Source: Candidatus Obscuribacterium magneticum
GTDB taxonomy: Bacteria > Elusimicrobiota > Elusimicrobia > F11
DNA: 60,950 nt
Assembly (NCBI GenBank): GCA_020523905.1
Contig: JAJAPZ010000010.1
Location: 1 to 60,950, forward strand
Direction of reading: 5' to 3'
In this document: one piece after another, positions 1-8,527 of the stretch
Position numbering within the stretch: position 1 is the first letter of the stretch
How the letters are laid out: each line of letters starts with the position of its first letter
Notes under the pieces: model-generated
What the model was told of the DNA's origin: nothing
Seen by the model: only the letters and a program-made list of their open reading frames with translations
The model's database searches: none
Made by a program: the position numbers and the translations under genes

Positions 1-2226
1 CCGAAGGAGCCCCGCGGGGGCGTCGGTGATTTTTTGATTGATGAAAAGATGGTCGACCGGCAGTTCCGTCTTGGCTTGCCGGATATGGCTGGGGTGGCGG
101 GAATACACCCCTCCCACCGGCGTGGGGCCGACGCCCTTGGCCAGAGAGAGGGCGTTGTCGAAATCCTCGACTCTAAAGACGGTGAGAAGGGGCCCCAGGA
201 TTTCCTCTTTCGTGAAGACGCTGTCCCGTGGAGCCAGGGTGAATATCAGGGGCGGGATCAAGTAGGCTTTTGACTTGTCCGGCGGGAGTTTTCCATGAAA
301 AAGAAGCCGGGCTTCCCGTTTCCCGTAATCGATCAGGGATTTCATGCGGTTATACGCGTGCATGTCGATGAGAGGGCCCACATCCGTTTCGGGGTCCATC
401 GGAGTTCCCGTCTTTAATTTCTTGACGGTCTCAAGGAAACGGCTCACGAATTTTTCGTAAATCGATTTGTGCAGGATCACACGGGAGCAGGAGGAATATT
501 TTTGTCCCTGAAATTCGTAGGCGGATGAGAGAACGCCGGGAATCGCTTCCTCCAGATCGGCGTCCTCGTCCACAATGATGGCGCAGCTTCCACCCATAAA
601 GGCGAGGACCTTCTTGAGGGACATCTGCGGGGTCGAGCGGGCCTGCTGGAGGAGGGCGAGGCCGTTTTCCCGCGTGCCGGTGAAAGCGATGAGGTCGATC
701 TGGTTGTGGTTGATCAAAGCCTTTCCTGTTTCGGGACCGCTGCCGGGAAGGAAGGCCACAAGGCCCGGCGGAATCCCGGCTTCCAGGAGAATTTCCGTCA
801 ATTGATAGGCGGTGGCAATCGCTCTCGAAGAGGGTTTCATCAGCACCGCGTTGCCGGTGATGAGGGCGGCCGACGTCAACTCGGTGAGGGCGGCCAGGGG
901 TGACGTCCACGTGCCCAGGAGGGCGACGACACCGCGCCCTTGAGCGAGGGTTTGGGTGACTCCGTAAGGCGCCCGTTGGTTTTCTTTCACGGCGTGTTCG
1001 GTGATGATCCGGATGTGGTCCTTGAGAAGGCCGATGGCCAGAACGACGTCTTTGTCCGCCTCCCGCCAGGGTTTTCCCGTTTCGACGATTTGCCAGGCGG
1101 CCAGCTCCATCCGCTTTTTTTGAAGGAGGTCGCCCGCCTTGGATAACAACTGGGCTCTTTTTTCGGCCGGCGTGTCGTTCCAGGAACGCTGCGCCTTGAC
1201 CGCCGTTTGGACGGCGTCGTCGATGTTTTTCCAAGGGGTTTTGTACGTTTCGGCCACCACCTCGTCCGGGGAACTGGGGTTCAGGGTCCGGAACAGGTTG
1301 GGGGTTGAGACTTTTTTCCCGTTGATGAGAAGCGGATAGCGTCTCCCCAGTTTTTGGGAAACGGTCTGGATGTGTCGTTGGAATTCCTGTTGGACGTCGG
1401 GTCGGCAAAAATTAAGGAGGGGTTCCTTTTTTTGGGGCGGGAGGTGGACCCTGTGTTGGGTAGAGAGGTTCGACGGGTTTTCAAGAAGCTGTTTCGCGAT
1501 GCGGCTTAAAGCGTCTCTGGGATTACCCATGAAGACGTGGGTGCACACGCCCTCGCCCCGGGCCACGAGCACACTTTTAAGGGAATCCATCATCCCGTAA
1601 TAAAGTTCGTGGTCCACGTCTTTATCTTTAAACGCTTCTTTAAGGGCCAACGTGAAGGAGAGGCTCTGAACGCTGTGGGTGGCAAAAGAAAGATGGTTGA
1701 TTTCTTCCCGGCCAATGAGAAGAGTGGCCAGTTTTTCAAAGTGGGTGTTTGTCTCCTGGGGAGACGTCCAGACGGGGGGATCCCAATTCCTCTGGTGGGC
1801 GGCGGCGACGTCGGAATCGAGGTATGCTCCTTTCACCAGCCGCAGGCGCACCGGTTGCTTTTTCCCATGGGCCCAGTGGAAGAAGTCGGTCATCGATTTT
1901 TCGGAATTGACCAAGGCGGCCTGAAAGGTCATCCCGAAGTGGGGTTGACCTTTCAGGCGCTGGTGAGAGAGCAGCTGGCGGAAGGTTTCGCGGGTCAATT
2001 CTTCATGATCGGCCCTTTCTGCGGCGAAATAGAGGAAGACGTTCTTTTCCATGGCGAGGTGCGCGATGGAGGTGAGCCGCTTAAGGATGTCGTCGATGAC
2101 GTGTTTTGATTTTAAGCCATCGAGACGCGGGGTGAGAGTGGAGAGACGGATCGTCAGCCGTTTTTGAGGAGGCATTTGGCCGATGACATCCAGAAGGGCC
2201 TTTTCATGAAGGTCCACTTCAGAGCG
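1..2226 (-). CDS. putA: PutA-like proline dehydrogenase / P5C dehydrogenase, main part, truncated by window start
   Basis: The minus-strand frame is open from 2226 to base 1 without a stop. It reads as the barrel of proline dehydrogenase (RLVKGAYLDSD, then YYGMMDSLK) followed by an aldehyde dehydrogenase domain (AFTGTRENG, then VDHLFINQKITDAPAG at the window edge). In the family the two domains oxidise proline to glutamate through P5C. Key residues are missing. The ALDH nucleophile motif reads GQKYSSCSR, with Tyr where Cys is expected. The general-base motif reads LAFMGGSC instead of the usual AE-GGK. The proline-binding Arg pair before LLEN is Lys-Gln. The frame lacks a convincing start, and its N-terminal part lies in another frame (2219-2686). 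It may be a decaying gene or a pseudoenzyme. The C-terminus is outside the window. Confidence 0.8.
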
Positions 2227-2686
2227 TCATCATTTTTTTGTGGAGTGGTTCCAGGCCGTAGGTCATCCCTTTTGTTTCGATGGCGTCGAGAACGGGTTTG
2301 ATTTCAGGAAGGGTTGAGCCGGGGATGTATTTTTCCGCGAGATCCACCATCCACCGGCGCAGGAAGGCCGCCACCTTCTTCCGGGCCAGCGGGGTGCGGG
2401 CGAGGAAAGCACCGGTGCGGATGAGAAAGGGGAGTTGGGGGTCGACGGGATAAAAGAGGTGACGTATGTGGTCCAGGACGCTTGCGTCTGTGACAAGAGA
2501 AGGGAATACATACGTCAGTTTGAGAGCCCGCGTTCTAAACTCGTCATTGTGGAGAAGCTCCTCGATCAATTTCTGAGTCTGGCGGGAAACGGGGGACATC
2601 TTGGCAGGGCGGGCCGCAAGAGCGTCCTCAAGCTCTTGGCTGATGTCGTTGGCCCGGTTGAAAAGGGGAGCGAAATCGATGGCCAT
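2219..2686 (-). pseudogene. putA: N-terminal fragment of the putA-like gene, separated by a frameshift
   Basis: This is a 155-residue product starting at ATG 2686, 4 bp after the thiO stop. It matches the helical N-terminal part of PutA-type proline dehydrogenases: the FRTRALKLTYVFPSL region, then AEKYIPGSTLPEIKPVLDA and KGMTYGLEPLHKK. It ends at TGA 2219-2221. The homologous continuation (SEVDLHEKALLDVIG) is present immediately downstream in the +1 frame, reached by skipping one base near 2222-2226. The two reading frames therefore look like one broken gene rather than two. Sequencing error, a real one-base change and separate translation of two chains are all possible. A seven-A run lies just upstream, but the open frames only meet after it. 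Confidence 0.7.
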
Positions 2687-2690
2687 GGGC

Positions 2691-3815
2691 TTAAGTATAT
2701 TTATTTACCAGGAATCGGTCCGTGGAAAAAGGTTGAAGGTTGAGGCGGGGGGTTTTGTTCGAAATCAGGTCAGCGATGATTTGAGCCGTTATCGGCGAGA
2801 GGAGGATGCCGTTTCGGTAATGGCCGGTGGCGACAATGAGTTGGGGGTGATCGGGAAGGGCTCCTATAATCGGCAGCATGTCGGGAGAGCCCGGCCTAAG
2901 ACCTGAGGTCATCCCGCGTTGGGTGAGCCGGGAGAATTTGGGGATAAGGGCCACGGCTTTTTGCCGCAGTTCCTCTTTCGCTTCCGGGGTGGTGGTATTC
3001 ACAAATCCAACATGCTCCACCGTGGTGCCGACGAAGGTATAGCCTTCTTTGGGCGTGATGTAGCCATTCGAGCGGGTGTAAAGCGGGCGCGGGAAGGGGC
3101 GGACGGGCGTGTCGTAAACCAGGAGCTGACCGCGGATGGGTTCAATTCCCAAGCGGAACCCAAGGGGTTGAAGGAGAACGTCGGTCCAGGCACCGGCGGC
3201 CAAAACGAACCGTTCGGCGAAATAATCCCCGCGAAGGGTCCGAATCCCATTTATTCGGCCGCCTTCTTTTATGAATTCAAGGTCCCCCATATTTTCAGCG
3301 ATTTCGACTCCGTTTTTGCGGGCGGCGGCGGCCATCGCGGCCAAATATTTCTCGCCGTTAAGATTGCCGTCTTCCTGGAAAAGAGCGCCGCCATAATGTT
3401 CGGGGTTAATTTGGGGATATTCGTTTCTCAGGTCGTCCGGCTCAACCCAAACGGCCGCCAGTTTTAAACGGTTCTGGCGTTGGACTTCCGATTTGAGAAA
3501 TTCCGCGTCGTCTTCCGTGATGGCGACCTGGAGGATCCCGCTTTTCTCGTATTGAAAATCAATGCCCGTCAATCGAAGGATGTCTTTATGGAGGGCGGGA
3601 AAAAGGTCGTTACTGGCGCGAGCCAAGGTGAAGAAGGGCTCGCCCCGATGGGCGTCCACCTGGCATTCGAGCATGGCCGCCGAACTCCCCGAAGCGCCAA
3701 ATCCGAGGTGATTTCGTTCGATGAGAAGGACCCTCGTCCCTCGCTTCGAAAGCTCATAGGCGGTTGAGAGCCCGATGATGCCGCCGCCGATGATTATGTC
3801 GTCATATGTTTTCAT
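2691..3815 (-). CDS. thiO: Glycine oxidase ThiO-type FAD-dependent amino acid oxidase
   Basis: This is a 374-residue DAO-family flavoenzyme. The N-terminal Rossmann motif is DDIIIGGGIIGLSTAYEL (about residues 5-22), followed by the Glu of LLIERN that contacts FAD ribose. The C-terminal signature GLRPGSPDMLPIIG and TGHYRNGILLSP is characteristic of ThiO. That enzyme oxidises glycine to the imine used for the thiamine thiazole ring. ATG 3815 is chosen because the upstream 18 codons precede the Rossmann strand and lie inside mnmA. It overlaps the mnmA stop by 14 bp, which suggests translational coupling. Its place beside mnmA and cysteine desulfurase genes fits a sulfur and thiazole theme. Another amino-acid oxidase specificity is possible, since the putA-like gene lies directly downstream. 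Confidence 0.85.
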   Translation of the reverse strand: MKTYDDIIIGGGIIGLSTAYELSKRGTRVLLIERNHLGFGASGSSAAMLECQVDAHRGEPFFTLARASNDLFPALHKDILRLTGIDFQYEKSGILQVAITEDDAEFLKSEVQRQNRLKLAAVWVEPDDLRNEYPQINPEHYGGALFQEDGNLNGEKYLAAMAAAARKNGVEIAENMGDLEFIKEGGRINGIRTLRGDYFAERFVLAAGAWTDVLLQPLGFRLGIEPIRGQLLVYDTPVRPFPRPLYTRSNGYITPKEGYTFVGTTVEHVGFVNTTTPEAKEELRQKAVALIPKFSRLTQRGMTSGLRPGSPDMLPIIGALPDHPQLIVATGHYRNGILLSPITAQIIADLISNKTPRLNLQPFSTDRFLVNKYT

Positions 3816-4992
3816 TGAAAATTGGTGCTTGATCATTGAGCATTTGGGCATTGGAAATTTTCCCACCACCGAGGACTTCTCGAGCCTTCATTGACTCATC
3901 CCACCGGTAAATGACAGCCGCTTGGCCCGGAGTGACCGCCCGCTGGGGCGTTGCGAAACGAACGAAGATTTTATTGTTTTCGACGCGGATGTGGGCGGGC
4001 GCCGGTTCATGCTTGTAGCGAATTTTAACCAGGGCCTCGAACTCGCGAGCGGGAGGAGCGCCGGCAACCCAATGGATGTCCTCCGCTTCGAGACCGGAGG
4101 AGGTGTCCTCTCCCGCAGGGCCGACGACCAGGGTGTTTGTGGCCGCATCCAGGCGCGTGATGTAATAGCGTTCCTTTAGGCTCATCCCCAGACCTTTCCT
4201 CTGTCCGACGGTATAGTAGGCGATTCCCTTGTGGTTGCCGAGAACCCTGCCGCCTGTATCTTTGATCGGGCCCGGCCGCATCGTGGGGGGGGGATCGTTT
4301 GATTGATTTTTGATCCGGTTGAGCACGTAGGCGCCAAAATCATCATCGGGAACAAAACAGATTTCCTGACTGTCCTTTTTGTCCGCGTTCGGGAGTCCGA
4401 GATGTTTGGCCAGGTTTCGTATGTCTTTTTTCGGCGTGGGGCCCAACGGGAAGAGCGTCGAGGATAGATTGTTTTGGTCGAGATTGAAGAGGACGTAGGA
4501 TTGATCTTTTTTCAAGTCCGCGGCTTCAAACAATCGGTAGGTGGCGGTGCCTTTTTCCAAGTCCTTGATGATGCGGGCGTAGTGCCCGGTGGCGAGGTGG
4601 GTGGCTCCGAGCGTTCTGGCAAAGGTTTTCAGCCGGTCGAACTTGATGGCGCGGTTGCAGGCAAGACAGGGATTTGGTGTTTCTCCTTTTAGATAGGAAT
4701 CAACGAAATACTGGATGACGTCCCTCTCAAATTCAGCTGAGTAGTCCAGCACGTAATGAGGAATGCCGATTTTTTCGGCACACCGCTTGGCGATGCCCAT
4801 GTCATCGGGCGAGCCGCAACACCCAAAGCCTTCCTCTTTGCGGGGGAGAAGTTTCATCGTGACGCCGATGACATCATAACCTTCTTCCTTAAGAAGGGCG
4901 GCCGTCACCGACGAATCCACACCCCCCGACATGGCAACCACGACGGTACTAGTGTTTAATCGAGAGCTGTCATTGCGAGCGAAGCGAAGCAA
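3802..4992 (-). CDS. mnmA: tRNA-specific 2-thiouridylase MnmA
   Basis: This enzyme thiolates U34 of tRNA Lys, Glu and Gln using sulfur relayed from a cysteine desulfurase. The PP-loop ATPase motif AMSGGVDSSVTAALL is near the N-terminus. The two catalytic cysteines are visible in GETPNPCLACN and DSQEICFVPDDDF. The start is uncertain. No ATG precedes the first strand (STVVVAMSGG); the only upstream candidates are TTG codons within a palindromic repeat (4969-5113). TTG 4992 would give about 396 residues, and TTG 5121 a longer product that overlaps the preceding gene's stop. GTG 4941 would remove part of the first strand. The cysteine desulfurase directly upstream is the expected sulfur donor. 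Confidence 0.9.
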   Translation of the reverse strand: MLRFARNDSSRLNTSTVVVAMSGGVDSSVTAALLKEEGYDVIGVTMKLLPRKEEGFGCCGSPDDMGIAKRCAEKIGIPHYVLDYSAEFERDVIQYFVDSYLKGETPNPCLACNRAIKFDRLKTFARTLGATHLATGHYARIIKDLEKGTATYRLFEAADLKKDQSYVLFNLDQNNLSSTLFPLGPTPKKDIRNLAKHLGLPNADKKDSQEICFVPDDDFGAYVLNRIKNQSNDPPPTMRPGPIKDTGGRVLGNHKGIAYYTVGQRKGLGMSLKERYYITRLDAATNTLVVGPAGEDTSSGLEAEDIHWVAGAPPAREFEALVKIRYKHEPAPAHIRVENNKIFVRFATPQRAVTPGQAAVIYRWDESMKAREVLGGGKISNAQMLNDQAPIFNENI

Positions 4993-5113
4993 TCTGTTTT
5001 TCAGAAAGAAGCCACCGAGTAACCCTTTTTGGAACGACAGACCATGTAACGGAATGGTCCCGTCGATAATTTTAATTATAGAAACGGGATTGCTTCGCTT
5101 CGCTCGCAATGAC
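4969..5113. repeat. Palindromic mosaic repeat element between iscS-like gene and mnmA, with 47-bp module
   Basis: The element is bounded by a perfect 26-bp inverted repeat: 4969-4994 beginning GTCATTGCGAGCG, and 5088-5113. The interior up to about 5041 resembles the interior of the element at 48302-48398 (TTTTCAGAAA and GAACGACAGA in both). A 47-bp module at 5042-5088 is absent from that element and is shared with 9989-10035 and 26904-26950. The element supplies candidate start codons and N-terminal codons for mnmA. Confidence 0.85.
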
Positions 5114-5117
5114 AAAT

Positions 5118-6278
5118 TCAAAGGGGCACCTTTATTTCTCTCAACTTGGCGACAACGCGGGGGAGGATTCGAAGGGTTTCATCCATGTCTTTTTCGGTTG
5201 TTGTTGAACCCAGGGAAAAACGGATGCACGCGTGGGCCTGGTGTTGGGGAAGCCCGAGAGCCAGAAGGACGTGGGACGGTTCGGGACTCCCGGAGGCGCA
5301 GGCGCTGCCATTTGAAACGGAAATGCCGGCCAGATCGAGGGCCATGACCATGGCGGTGTTGTCGGTGTCATCAAAGCGGATGTTGCTGGTATTCGGCAAA
5401 CGCTTTACCGTATCACCGTTGATGTGTGTGTCGGGGATACGGGCCAGGATCTCATGCTCGAATTTATCCCGAAGATTTTTTAACCGGATGATTTCCCGGC
5501 CCAGGTTTTTCCGGGTGATGTCGGCGGCCTTGGCCATGCCGACGATGCCGGCCACGTTTTCCGTCCCGCCACGCCAGTTTTTTTCCTGGCGGCCGCCGTG
5601 GATCATTCCCATGAGGCGTGTGCCCCGGCGGACATAAAGAATTCCCACGCCTTTGGGGCCCCCGAATTTGTGACCGGAAAGGGACAGGAGGTCACCCCCC
5701 ATTTCGTTGACACGGATCCGCATTTTTCCGGCCGCCTGAACGGCATCCGTATGAAAGGGGATATTTTTCCGGCGGCAGAGCTCGGCAATTTCAGGGATGG
5801 GCTGAAGGGTGCCGATTTCGTTGTTGGCGGTCATGATGGAGATAAGGATTGTGTCCGGCGTGATGGATTTTTCCACGTCCTCGCCTCGAACGATTCCGTC
5901 CGGTTCAACGGGGACCAGGGTCAGGTCGATCTGATGGCTGGCGGCCATTTGACGGAGAACTTGACGCACGGCTGCGTGTTCGATGTTGGAGGAAACGACC
6001 CGTTTCCCCTTTTGTTGCGAAACGGCCCACATGCCCTGGATGGCCAGGTTGTCGGATTCGGTGCCGCCGGAGGTGAAAACGATTTCGCTGGGGTCGTCGG
6101 CGCCGATAAAGGCGGCCATTTGGGCCCGGGCCTCTTCCACGGCTTTCCGGGCCCGTTGTCCCAATTGATGGAGACTGGACGGGTTCCCGAACTCGTTGGA
6201 GAGGTACGGGCGCATGGCCTCCAGCACCTCCGGATAGAGGGGGGCCGTGGCGTTATGGTCGAGATATATTGTGGTCAT
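5118..6278 (-). CDS. iscS: Cysteine desulfurase, IscS/NifS type
   Basis: This is a 386-residue PLP enzyme that removes sulfur from cysteine and holds it as a persulfide. It starts MTTIYLDHNATAPLYPEV, typical of class I desulfurases. The PLP lysine is in SGHKFGGPKG (about residue 203), with TANNEIGTLQPI and HTDAVQAAGK around the cofactor. The persulfide cysteine is in GSACASGSPEPSH on the mobile loop. It is distinct from the class II SufS encoded 1 kb upstream. Because mnmA follows directly, this copy most likely feeds tRNA thiolation. It sits between two repeat elements (6292-6396 and 4969-5113). The gene could equally be called nifS. Confidence 0.93.
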   Translation of the reverse strand: MTTIYLDHNATAPLYPEVLEAMRPYLSNEFGNPSSLHQLGQRARKAVEEARAQMAAFIGADDPSEIVFTSGGTESDNLAIQGMWAVSQQKGKRVVSSNIEHAAVRQVLRQMAASHQIDLTLVPVEPDGIVRGEDVEKSITPDTILISIMTANNEIGTLQPIPEIAELCRRKNIPFHTDAVQAAGKMRIRVNEMGGDLLSLSGHKFGGPKGVGILYVRRGTRLMGMIHGGRQEKNWRGGTENVAGIVGMAKAADITRKNLGREIIRLKNLRDKFEHEILARIPDTHINGDTVKRLPNTSNIRFDDTDNTAMVMALDLAGISVSNGSACASGSPEPSHVLLALGLPQHQAHACIRFSLGSTTTEKDMDETLRILPRVVAKLREIKVPL

Positions 6279-6291
6279 TTAAGTAACTCCG

Positions 6292-6396
6292 CGTCGTCCC
6301 CGCGAAAGCGGGGAGCCAGGCCGTGAACACCGGACTGGGTCCCCGCTTTCGCGGGGATGACGCGGGACTGGATCCCGACTTTCGTCGGGATGACGT
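6292..6396. repeat. Palindromic repeat, one and a half units, between sufT and iscS-like gene
   Basis: The first unit (6292-6362) is a hairpin with arms around CCCCGCGAAAGCGGGGA and its complement, and loop GTGAACACC at 6323-6331. A second half-unit (about 6365-6396) carries GATCCCGAC-TTTC-GTCGGGAT. Each 20-bp end is itself a small palindrome. It lies in the intergenic gap of the suf operon and has no coding sequence of its own. Confidence 0.85.
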
Positions 6397-6397
6397 C

Positions 6398-6757
6398 TTA
6401 AATCAGCCCCAGCATCATTTTGACGTCGTCCGAGGCGTGCACGCGCGGATCCCAGGGGGGATTGAAAACCGGATTGATTTTCACCTCCCTGACCTGGGGG
6501 AGCCGGCTTAAAACCGCACGGGCCTGCGAAAAAAGTTGGGGGCCATAGGGACAAGCGGGGGTCGTGAGAGTCATGTCCACTGTGATTTTCCCGTTTTCTG
6601 CGTCCCGCTCGACTTTGTAGATCAGCCCCAATTCGATCATGTTCAAATGGAGTTCCGGATCTTCGACGGCTCGAAGGGCGTCAATGATCTCACTTTCCGT
6701 CGGGAATCCCGTGGAGGTTTGAGCATAGGGATTGATGTTGACGGGCTGATCGCTCAT
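6398..6757 (-). CDS. sufT: SufT-like MIP18/DUF59 family iron-sulfur maturation protein
   Basis: This is a 119-residue small cytosolic protein of the MIP18/DUF59 family. It has the typical start ESEIIDALRAVEDPELHLN and the core IELGLIYKV. The family's conserved cysteine is in TLTTPACPYG, followed by VREVKINPVFNPPWDP. SufT proteins help deliver Fe-S clusters made by the SUF system. ATG 6757 overlaps the sufU stop in an ATGA, so the two are translationally coupled. A repeat lies directly after its stop. Placement after sufU is common for this gene. Confidence 0.88.
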   Translation of the reverse strand: MSDQPVNINPYAQTSTGFPTESEIIDALRAVEDPELHLNMIELGLIYKVERDAENGKITVDMTLTTPACPYGPQLFSQARAVLSRLPQVREVKINPVFNPPWDPRVHASDDVKMMLGLI

Positions 6758-7269
6758 GTTTTTTTGAATTCCTCAAGACATTGCAAAAGCGTGTTCCAGG
6801 ACAACAGCGCGCATTTGATGCGGACCGGATATTTTTTGACGCCTTCCAACGCTTGAAAGTCGCCGATCGTATCCATCGTCAGGGCCGGTTTGGCCCCGTT
6901 CGAAGTAAGGGAGGCGTTCTCCACGCCGAAGATTTTCTTGATGAAAGAGGTGAGGGCTGTCGCTTCCTTCAAGGTCTTCCCTTTCACCATAGACGTCATC
7001 ATGGAAGCGGAGGCTTGGGAGATGGCGCAGCCATGTCCTTCGAACGTGACGTCTTTAAGCACGTCTTTTTGAATGAGGGCCGTGATGGTGATCCGATCGC
7101 CGCAAAAGGGGTTGGTTCCCTCCGCCTTCGCGTTGGCGCCGGTCAGAGATCCCCGGTTGCGGGGGGATTTGAAATGGTCCAGGATGACTTCCCGGTAGAG
7201 TTCATCCGCCCCACCGAAAAGGCCGCCTTCCGTCGCGGCCTTCGGATTGTCCGCTGGAAGAGGGATCAT
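6754..7269 (-). CDS. sufU: SufU-type iron-sulfur scaffold / sulfur-transfer protein
   Basis: This is a 171-residue protein of the IscU/NifU N-terminal fold. ELYREVILDHFKSPRNRG marks the family start. The three conserved cysteines are in NPFCGDRI, GHGCAISQAS and PVRIKCALLSW, as in zinc-dependent SufU, which accepts sulfur from SufS. The N-terminal 20 or so residues are an extension without recognisable motif. ATG 7269 overlaps the sufS stop in ATGA, and the next gene sufT overlaps in the same way. The SufS-SufU pairing is the arrangement known from Gram-positive SUF systems. Confidence 0.93.
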   Translation of the reverse strand: MIPLPADNPKAATEGGLFGGADELYREVILDHFKSPRNRGSLTGANAKAEGTNPFCGDRITITALIQKDVLKDVTFEGHGCAISQASASMMTSMVKGKTLKEATALTSFIKKIFGVENASLTSNGAKPALTMDTIGDFQALEGVKKYPVRIKCALLSWNTLLQCLEEFKKT

Positions 7270-8513
7270 ACGCGGCTCCTCGTCAGCCCGAACACTTGGT
7301 TGACTTTCTTCAGGGCGGTGATCAAAGCGTCCACGTCTTCTTTCGTGTTATAAATGTAAAAGCTGGCGCGGGCCGTGGCCGGAACACCCAATGTAACCAT
7401 GAGGGGTTGGGCGCAATGGTGGCCGACGCGGATGGCCACTCCATCCAGACCAAGGATGGTCCCCACATCGTGCGCATGGATGGTCTTGTGGTTGAAGGAA
7501 ATCGCCCCGCTTTGCTTTTCCGGATCTTTGGGGCCGTAGATGACATAGTCGTGGAGTTCCGAGAGCCGGCTTAGGGCGTAGTGGAGGATTTCTTTTTCAT
7601 GATCGCGCACGGCGTCCATCCCCAATTTTTCCAGATAATCGACGGCGACGGCAAAGACCGCCACGTCCGCGTAATTGGGGGTCCCCGCTTCGAATTTAAA
7701 CGGCGGATCAGCCCAGGTTATTTTTTCCAGGCTCACCGTGCTGATCATTTCGCCGCCGCCCAGAAAGGGGTCCATGGTGTCGAGGATCTCGGGTTTGACC
7801 CACAGGACGCCCACCCCGGTGGGCCCCAACATTTTATGCGCGGAAAACGCGAGGAAATCGACATCCAGCTGCGTGACATCCGTCGGCAGATGCGGCACGG
7901 ATTGAGCGCCGTCCACAAGGACCAGAGACCGGTTTTGATGCGCCGTCCGGATGATGTCCTCGAGGGGCGTCAGGGTTCCCAACACATTGGACATTCCCGT
8001 GACCGCCACCAGTTTGACCCGGGGCGTGAGGAAACGTTTGAAGGCCTCCATATCCAGAGTTGAGTCGTCTTTGACCGGCACGGATTTTAATTTGATCCCC
8101 TTTTCTTTTGACAGCAAGTACCACGGAACGATGTTGGCATGGTGTTCGAGGGCGGTCAGAAGGATCTCATCGCCCTCTTTAAGGAATTTCCGGGCCCAGG
8201 AATGGGCGACCAGATTGATCGATTCCGTCGTGTTCCGGGTGAAAATGAGGCTTTCCGGAGAAGCGGCATTGATGAACCGTCCCACTTTGCTTCGGGTTTC
8301 CTCGTAAAGGGTCGTGGCCTCTTCCGCCAAGGGATAGGCGCCGCGGTGGATGTTGGCGTTCGTCTCGCGGTAAAAGTCGGCGAGGGCTTTGATGACGGCG
8401 TTTGGTTTCTGGGTGGTGGCCGCGTTGTCGAGATAAACCAGCGGCTTCCCATTCATGGTGCGGGAGAGAATGGGGAAGTCCTTTCTTATTTTGTGGGGAT
8501 CAAGTTGATTCAT
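7266..8513 (-). CDS. sufS: Cysteine desulfurase SufS (class II)
   Basis: This is a 415-residue PLP-dependent desulfurase that supplies sulfur to the SufBCD scaffold. LVYLDNAATTQKPNAVI is near the N-terminus, the PLP lysine is in FSAHKMLGPTGVG, and the reactive cysteine is in IRVGHHCAQPLM. The short active-site loop is typical of class II enzymes that need a partner such as SufU, which is the next gene with a 4-bp overlap. ATG 8513 lies 14 bp after the sufD stop. Confidence 0.95.
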   Translation of the reverse strand: MNQLDPHKIRKDFPILSRTMNGKPLVYLDNAATTQKPNAVIKALADFYRETNANIHRGAYPLAEEATTLYEETRSKVGRFINAASPESLIFTRNTTESINLVAHSWARKFLKEGDEILLTALEHHANIVPWYLLSKEKGIKLKSVPVKDDSTLDMEAFKRFLTPRVKLVAVTGMSNVLGTLTPLEDIIRTAHQNRSLVLVDGAQSVPHLPTDVTQLDVDFLAFSAHKMLGPTGVGVLWVKPEILDTMDPFLGGGEMISTVSLEKITWADPPFKFEAGTPNYADVAVFAVAVDYLEKLGMDAVRDHEKEILHYALSRLSELHDYVIYGPKDPEKQSGAISFNHKTIHAHDVGTILGLDGVAIRVGHHCAQPLMVTLGVPATARASFYIYNTKEDVDALITALKKVNQVFGLTRSRV

Positions 8514-8527
8514 TTTTTTATTTCATC

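Noticed and set aside
431..1408. Long arginine- and proline-rich reading frame inside the putA-like gene
   Set aside because: It is an out-of-frame shadow; the other frame shows clear proline dehydrogenase and ALDH homology throughout.
2215..2235. Programmed prfB-like +1 frameshift in the putA-like gene
   Set aside because: CTC slipping to TCT would pair poorly, no internal Shine-Dalgarno is seen, and the enzyme residues are degenerate, so error or decay is more likely.
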